Under the pieces are notes generated by a model, which saw only the letters and a list, made by a program, of their open reading frames with translations, had not been told where the DNA came from and did no database searches. A program made the translations under genes and the position numbers. Positions 33,231 to 37,832 of a stretch of DNA of 37,832 bases are shown piece by piece. Position 1 is the stretch's first letter; each line of letters starts with the position of its first letter. Origin of the DNA: an uncultured Lachnospiraceae bacterium (GTDB lineage Bacteria > Bacillota > Clostridia > Lachnospirales > Lachnospiraceae); contig CANQSN010000014.1 of the NCBI GenBank assembly GCA_947626505.1, positions 1 to 37,832 on the forward strand, in the 5' to 3' direction.

Positions 33231-36200
33231 TTACTTTACTTTTACAGTAAGCGTCTTCTTAAAGCCATCTGCATTTATCGTAATCTTTGTCGTGCCTTTT
33301 TTCTTAACAGTAACGCGCCCGTTTTTATCGACAGAAGCAACTTTCTTTTTAGAACTCTTGAAGGTTTTGTTTAAAACTATCCATCTGGAATCGATGTTAA
33401 TGTTAAATGTAGAAACCTTGGATTTCTTTAAGGTTATCTTATTTTTCTTAATCGGAGCATTATTATTACTTGATTTGACGCTCCATTTTGCTTTTGTCTT
33501 GGTATCGACATTTACATTAATTGTTTTGCTTACACCGTTTGCAGTTACTGTGATGATAGCGCTTCCTTTCTTTTTGGCGGTTATCTTACCGGAGCTGCTT
33601 ACAGAAGCAATCTTCGATTTAGAGGACTTATATGTTACTCTGTTAGATGCGCCTTCAACTACCGGTTTAATTGTATAAGTCTTACGCTTTTTAATCTTTT
33701 TATAAAGAGTCAGATTATTATGCGGAATAGTAAGCGTAGGCATGGAAACTGTTACGGTAATTGTAGCAAGAATTCTATCCTGTGAGTTCTTTGCAGTAAC
33801 TTTAGCATTTCCGGCGGAAACTGCTGTAATGGTTACGCTTGTATTATTACCTGTAACTGTTGCAATCTTTTCGTTATCGCAAGCCCATGTAATTTCGTTA
33901 TCTGTCATATTGCCGGAAGTATCTGTAGCAGTAGCCTCGACGGAAATTGTCTTGGTCTGTCCGGGATAGAAGCGTTCTTCTTTAGTATTGCCGCCAACTC
34001 TGTTATTTTCTACAGTGGCTTTATTTGCCGGATTAGTAACAGTTACCTTTAACGTAGTAGTTAAAGAAGAATCATATTGGCATTTTACTGTTACAGTAGC
34101 AGTACCTGCAGATAAACCGACAGCCACGCCGGATGAGTTCAAATTAATAATAGATGTATCCGAGGTTTCCCAAATAAGTTTGTCGTCACTGGCGTCTGCA
34201 AGCGCAGGGGGATTTGTTAAAATCATCTTTTTAAGATCGACATTTGATTTAACAGCAATAGTTGCACTGTCCTCGCCCTCTTTTGCAAGCCCGATAGAAT
34301 TATATGGGCTTCTTACAGTAACATTAATTGTACATAATGAATTAGGGTGTTGTTCTGATGAAAAGGTTAATGTAGCTTTTCCTCCGGGAGTCTGTCCGGC
34401 AGTTATATTAAATGTTACTGTTTTATTTTCTTCTCCTTGTCTGACTGCATTTGCAACTGAAGCGTCAGTTGAAGTACATATAATTTTATCATTGGAATTA
34501 AAATTACTATTTTTTAGTGTATATCTTATATTGATATCAATGTTTTCACCCGGATATATTTTTATATTGTTTGTTCCAACCACGCTGGCTGTAGTTATAG
34601 GATTAGTAGCCTGACCATTATTGTGCATTGTAGCCTCAACGCTGTTTTGGCCAAGAGTAACGCCTGCATTTTCGAATGCTTGCTTAAAAGCATCCGCAGC
34701 ATCGTCATAGCATGTTACTTTTGTTGTAAGAGAAATACTGTCAAATGCACCGGAACCAATCTTTGGCTTGCCCGGACAATACCATGTAATGTCAGTTAAG
34801 TTAGCGCAGCCTTTAAACGCATTGGCTCCAACCTTTTCTTCAAGCGGATAACTATCGCTTCCTAAAACAATAGATTGGAGATTTGTACAACCTGCAAACG
34901 CATTGGCAGGAATCTTTGAGGCGCTGCCTGTTGAGTTAAGTTTTGTAATGGAAGAACAGTCTGCAAATGCACCCTCCTCAATAGTCAATGGAGTTGTTGT
35001 AGCAGAAAGAGTTATTCCATCATAGGCTCCATATTGTTTCAGGCTGCTGCATCCGGAAAAAGCGCTTTTGCCAATTGCAGATATATTATCTGTTCCGGTA
35101 ACGGTGGCAAGAGCAGTACACTTATTAAATGCAGAGTCTCCGATTTTGTTAAGACTAGCCGGAAACTCTATAGCAGTTATCGCTGAACATCCGGAGAAAG
35201 CGCTGCTATTAATTGTTTGTATTGTAGCATTGCTGCCAAACTTAAATTCTTCAAGAGCCTCACAACCGGAAAAGGCGGATGAACCAATGTCGGTAAGACC
35301 GGCTTCCGTTGTTCCGTCAGGTATTACAAATTTTTCAAGTTTTGTACAATCTTTAAATGCGCTATTTCCAATAGTTTTAACATACCCTTTGTCTGAAAGG
35401 GAAAAACTTTGTAAACTAGAGCATCCGTTAAAGGTATCATTTGAAATGTCATGTACGTTAGGCGGTAGTGTGAATGCACTAATAGCAGTGCGGGCAAATG
35501 CGTTTCTACCAATCTTGGAAATATCTGTATTACTAAGGTCCTTGTCAGGAGTGCTGGTGTTGCCGCCACCTTCATCAAATTCATTTCCGGTATATTTATT
35601 GCTTCTTCCTCGAGCCTGCAAAAGAGTAAAATTATTTGCACCTTCGAATGCGTTGTCGCCAATGGTTTCTATTTTATTTGGTATAGAAACCTGTCTTAAG
35701 TTAGGACAGCCTGAAAAGATTGAGTTTGGAATTACTGTTATATTATCAGGAAATGAAAAAGTTGTTAAACCTGACCTGCTAAATGCGCCTTCGCCAATTC
35801 CATCAGATTCCATCTGGGTGTTTGAAGGAAAACGGAAATTTTCCATATATTGACAGCTTGCAAAAGCATTTTTGCCTATTGTTTTTAATGAAGCAGGTGG
35901 CTGTATGGGCTCACCAGTATATTCATGTTTACTTTCGTCAGTAATATGAGCTCCCAGAGTGCGGCAGCTCGCAAAAGCGCTTTCATTAATGGCAGATAAC
36001 TTTGAGTCTTTGTTAAATGTTAGAGTTTCCATATTACTACAACCATCGAAAGCATGTGTATCAATAGTCTCTACATTTGCAGGAATATTAATACTTTTAA
36101 TACTACTGCATCCTGAAAAGGTATAGTTACCTATTGTATCAATATTCTCAGGAATGGTAACGGTATGGGAGTTATCTAGTGTTTCTACTAAATTTTTAAG

Positions 36201-37193
36201 ATTAGTTTCTTCTTCTTGAGTACGAGAATCTTTAGCTCGTAATGCTTTCATCTCTCTGTAGTCTTCAACTTTATCAGTATATAAAGGGGTGCCTTGGAAA
36301 AGATTGTCAGCCATACGTCCTGAAGTTGTACCATCAGAGTTAAGGCTTGATGGAATATTAGCAGCTACCAAACTTTTACAATCTGCAAAGGAGGATGGTC
36401 CTATAGTTGTAATGGAATTCGGAAGGCTTGCGTCTTCAATGCCGGACTTAGAAAAAGCGCCTTCGCCAATAGATACATTCTGGGTGCTGTTATAATTGTC
36501 ATTACCATAAAAACTTAAATGTTTTATATATGTACATCCGGCAAATGCATTCTTTCCAATAGTTTCAACACTCTGTGGGAGAGTAAGTGTGTTGTCCTTG
36601 CTTCTTGTATTACTATAGGAATATGTTCCATTAAATGCATCGTCGTCAATAATTGATAATTCTGAATTCTCAATATCTTCAAATTTAATGTTAATTAGAT
36701 ATGAAAGATCTTTGAACGCCTGCTTGCCAATTGATTTTACGGTATGAGGGATATAAAGTGTCAAATCTATTTGATTGGTAAAGCTATTAAATACACTGTC
36801 CATAACTCTGGTTACAGTATATTCTGTTGTGCTGCTATCATCAGAAAACTGAAGCCACACTTTTCCATTACTGTCTGCAAAGCGTATATCAGCGGGAAAT
36901 GTTGTACCCTTGCTTATTTCTTCGTCAATTTTATCAACGTCGTACTTATAAACACCAACAGTACCATCTGTAAGTTTTTCATATATTATAGGATATTCAA
37001 TGGTATTATTTTGGCTTAGTGTACGGTCAATAGCAATCGTTTTTCCTGTACCATCTGCAATATCGGCTGCTTTAGCCGGTATAATGCTGTCAAAGTTAAG
37101 ATTGATTAATCCGGCGGGCATGTTAGCGCCAGTTAAAACCAAACAAAGTGCCAAAGAGATTGCCGCCAACCTCTTTAAAAAATGTCTTTTCAT
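33231..37193 (-). CDS. BspA-like leucine-rich repeat surface protein with Ig-like modules
   Basis: A 1320-residue exported protein. Residues 1-43 are a signal peptide (Lys/Arg start, hydrophobic core, AKA before the mature end). From about 110 to 860 there are more than twenty LRR_5/BspA-type repeats of the form TIGxxAFxGCxxLxxxxxP. They are interrupted near residue 310 by a charged helical insert (YREMKALRAKDSRTQEEETN). About five Ig-like/Big_2 modules fill residues 880-1320, the last two lysine-rich (KKKGSAIITVTANG, KKKGTTKITINADG). No LPXTG, transmembrane anchor or dockerin was seen; the basic modules may hold it to the wall. BspA relatives bind host or microbial surfaces. AAGGAGG precedes the ATG. 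It follows the PilZ gene on the same strand. Confidence 0.9.
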   Translation of the reverse strand: MKRHFLKRLAAISLALCLVLTGANMPAGLINLNFDSIIPAKAADIADGTGKTIAIDRTLSQNNTIEYPIIYEKLTDGTVGVYKYDVDKIDEEISKGTTFPADIRFADSNGKVWLQFSDDSSTTEYTVTRVMDSVFNSFTNQIDLTLYIPHTVKSIGKQAFKDLSYLINIKFEDIENSELSIIDDDAFNGTYSYSNTRSKDNTLTLPQSVETIGKNAFAGCTYIKHLSFYGNDNYNSTQNVSIGEGAFSKSGIEDASLPNSITTIGPSSFADCKSLVAANIPSSLNSDGTTSGRMADNLFQGTPLYTDKVEDYREMKALRAKDSRTQEEETNLKNLVETLDNSHTVTIPENIDTIGNYTFSGCSSIKSINIPANVETIDTHAFDGCSNMETLTFNKDSKLSAINESAFASCRTLGAHITDESKHEYTGEPIQPPASLKTIGKNAFASCQYMENFRFPSNTQMESDGIGEGAFSRSGLTTFSFPDNITVIPNSIFSGCPNLRQVSIPNKIETIGDNAFEGANNFTLLQARGRSNKYTGNEFDEGGGNTSTPDKDLSNTDISKIGRNAFARTAISAFTLPPNVHDISNDTFNGCSSLQSFSLSDKGYVKTIGNSAFKDCTKLEKFVIPDGTTEAGLTDIGSSAFSGCEALEEFKFGSNATIQTINSSAFSGCSAITAIEFPASLNKIGDSAFNKCTALATVTGTDNISAIGKSAFSGCSSLKQYGAYDGITLSATTTPLTIEEGAFADCSSITKLNSTGSASKIPANAFAGCTNLQSIVLGSDSYPLEEKVGANAFKGCANLTDITWYCPGKPKIGSGAFDSISLTTKVTCYDDAADAFKQAFENAGVTLGQNSVEATMHNNGQATNPITTASVVGTNNIKIYPGENIDINIRYTLKNSNFNSNDKIICTSTDASVANAVRQGEENKTVTFNITAGQTPGGKATLTFSSEQHPNSLCTINVTVRSPYNSIGLAKEGEDSATIAVKSNVDLKKMILTNPPALADASDDKLIWETSDTSIINLNSSGVAVGLSAGTATVTVKCQYDSSLTTTLKVTVTNPANKATVENNRVGGNTKEERFYPGQTKTISVEATATDTSGNMTDNEITWACDNEKIATVTGNNTSVTITAVSAGNAKVTAKNSQDRILATITVTVSMPTLTIPHNNLTLYKKIKKRKTYTIKPVVEGASNRVTYKSSKSKIASVSSSGKITAKKKGSAIITVTANGVSKTINVNVDTKTKAKWSVKSSNNNAPIKKNKITLKKSKVSTFNINIDSRWIVLNKTFKSSKKKVASVDKNGRVTVKKKGTTKITINADGFKKTLTVKVK

Positions 37194-37234
37194 AAATAGA
37201 CCTCCTTAAAAAATAATAAAATAATATGTAATAA

Positions 37235-37281
37235 CGGTTATACTAAAAGTATAAAACCGCATATCCTTATGGTAAATAAGG
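37235..37281 (-). terminator. Two hairpins between the PilZ gene and the LRR gene
   Basis: On the minus strand, CCTTAT/ATAAGG (37265-37281) and then a bulged 9-bp stem (37235-37259) followed by T-rich sequence. This may partly terminate PilZ transcripts ahead of the LRR gene. A weak promoter could overlap it. Confidence 0.4.
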
Positions 37282-37644
37282 TTATGTAGTCTCTTTTATG
37301 CTCTGCTCATAACGCTCAAAAACAGGATGCAGGATATCCGGCAGTCCGACAAATTCACAGCCATAAATAAAACCATCATCCGTTTTCTGGGTACGAATAA
37401 TCTTCACCACCGTATATACCAAATTATCCGCAGAACCTAAGACAATCTTGGCATTAAAGTAGAAATTGAGCGGAAGCACGCTCTTGCTGTAAAAGCCGAT
37501 GCCACATGTAGATACGTCAAACACTTCAATATCAGCTTCGTCTATATTTGCTTTAACATTATCCTGACAAAATAAATCAGAAATTGTTAAGTCAAGCTTA
37601 ATTGGAAGCCGCTTGGCGCGTCTTTTATCTAATGGGTTAGACAT
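37282..37644 (-). CDS. PilZ-domain c-di-GMP-binding protein
   Basis: A 120-residue cytosolic protein consisting of a single PilZ domain. Both c-di-GMP motifs are present: RxxxR at Arg8-Arg12 (RRAKR) and DxSxxG at Asp43-Gly48 (DVSTCG), followed by the expected beta-barrel strands. It is a receptor without an effector domain, so it must act through a partner, typically in motility, adhesion or polysaccharide export. A strong AAGGAGGT precedes the ATG. The downstream gene on the same strand is the LRR surface protein, which could be under the same control. Confidence 0.92.
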   Translation of the reverse strand: MSNPLDKRRAKRLPIKLDLTISDLFCQDNVKANIDEADIEVFDVSTCGIGFYSKSVLPLNFYFNAKIVLGSADNLVYTVVKIIRTQKTDDGFIYGCEFVGLPDILHPVFERYEQSIKETT

Positions 37645-37685
37645 AGAACACCTCCTTCATTTATTATAATAAAATCCTACCATCC

Positions 37686-37691
37686 ATTATA
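37686..37691 (-). promoter_or_regulatory. Extended -10 promoter for the PilZ gene
   Basis: TGATATAAT on the minus strand, an extended -10 element (TG, one base, TATAAT) with no good -35. It lies about 42 bases before the start codon. Confidence 0.5.
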
Positions 37692-37775
37692 TCAAAATAT
37701 GTCCAATATATCTACTAAAAATAGTAAAAAAGTTGATAAAAATTGTAACTCTACAAAAGGATAACTTTTAGAGAA

Positions 37776-37804
37776 TTGCATTTTATATATGCCTATGCTA
37801 AAAT
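37776..37804 (+). promoter_or_regulatory. Promoter for the gene at the right edge
   Basis: TTGCAT at 37776-37781, 17 bp, TAAAAT at 37799-37804. The leader before the ATG at 37822 would be only about ten bases. Confidence 0.5.
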
Positions 37805-37821
37805 AAAAAAGGAGAATTAAA

Positions 37822-37832
37822 ATGCGCTTTGT
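37822..37832 (+). CDS. Start of a gene cut by the window edge
   Basis: ATG at 37822 preceded by AAAAGGAG at a proper distance and by a promoter. Only MRF and part of a fourth codon are visible, so the product cannot be named. Confidence 0.6.

Noticed and set aside
33292-35853. Several long plus-strand open frames (up to 261 codons) opposite the LRR protein gene
   Set aside because: They lie antisense to a clear repeat protein with signal peptide and ribosome binding site. Their products are hydrophobic low-complexity shadows and lack ribosome binding sites.

Overview
The window looks like a chromosomal segment of a low-to-moderate GC Gram-positive of the Clostridia, most likely a motile gut Lachnospiraceae. 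The basis is AGGAGG ribosome binding sites throughout, several near-consensus sigma-A promoters with 17-bp spacers, a TepA-like/UppP/FtsK neighbourhood, the single-chain PurL with a fused glutaminase, DUF1015 and DUF1292 proteins, a BspA-type LRR surface protein with lysine-rich Ig-like modules, and CheX/CheY and PilZ proteins. No tRNA, rRNA, CRISPR array, phage gene or insertion sequence was seen. The family level is inference.

Left part (1-9063): the 3' end of a ClpP-fold (TepA-like) protease, undecaprenyl-diphosphatase uppP, the DNA translocase ftsK/spoIIIE and a small membrane protein run on the plus strand. A convergent small zinc-finger/HTH protein (YvyF-like) follows. Next come a secreted tandem PepSY protein under a consensus promoter, leuS, and a convergent DUF1292 protein that shares a strong bidirectional terminator with leuS.

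Middle (9346-17263): a NhaD/UIT-type ion antiporter, a CheX-like protein with a CheY-like receiver, purL, and a secreted cysteine-peptidase-fold (CHAP-like) protein with bacterial Ig-like modules.

The region 17390-25662 is the unusual one. It holds a co-directional run of DUF1015 protein, a GlgB homologue that has lost key catalytic residues and carries a lysine/glutamate repeat tail, a MscS channel, a small CBS-pair protein, and two paralogous proteins. The paralogues appear cytosolic and combine a helical (TerB-like) N-terminal part with a cysteine-laddered beta-helix. I recognise no described system with this composition.

Right part (25826-37832): on the minus strand, an ABC-F ATPase with one degenerate ATP site and a CNNM/CorC-type membrane protein, a Cys-rich mini-protein, and luxS. 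Divergent from luxS is gatCAB on the plus strand, preceded by a promoter and an intrinsic terminator that look like an attenuated leader. A perfect 14-bp terminator hairpin separates gatB from a convergent 1320-residue BspA-like surface protein, which lies downstream of a PilZ (c-di-GMP) protein. The last bases start another plus-strand gene.
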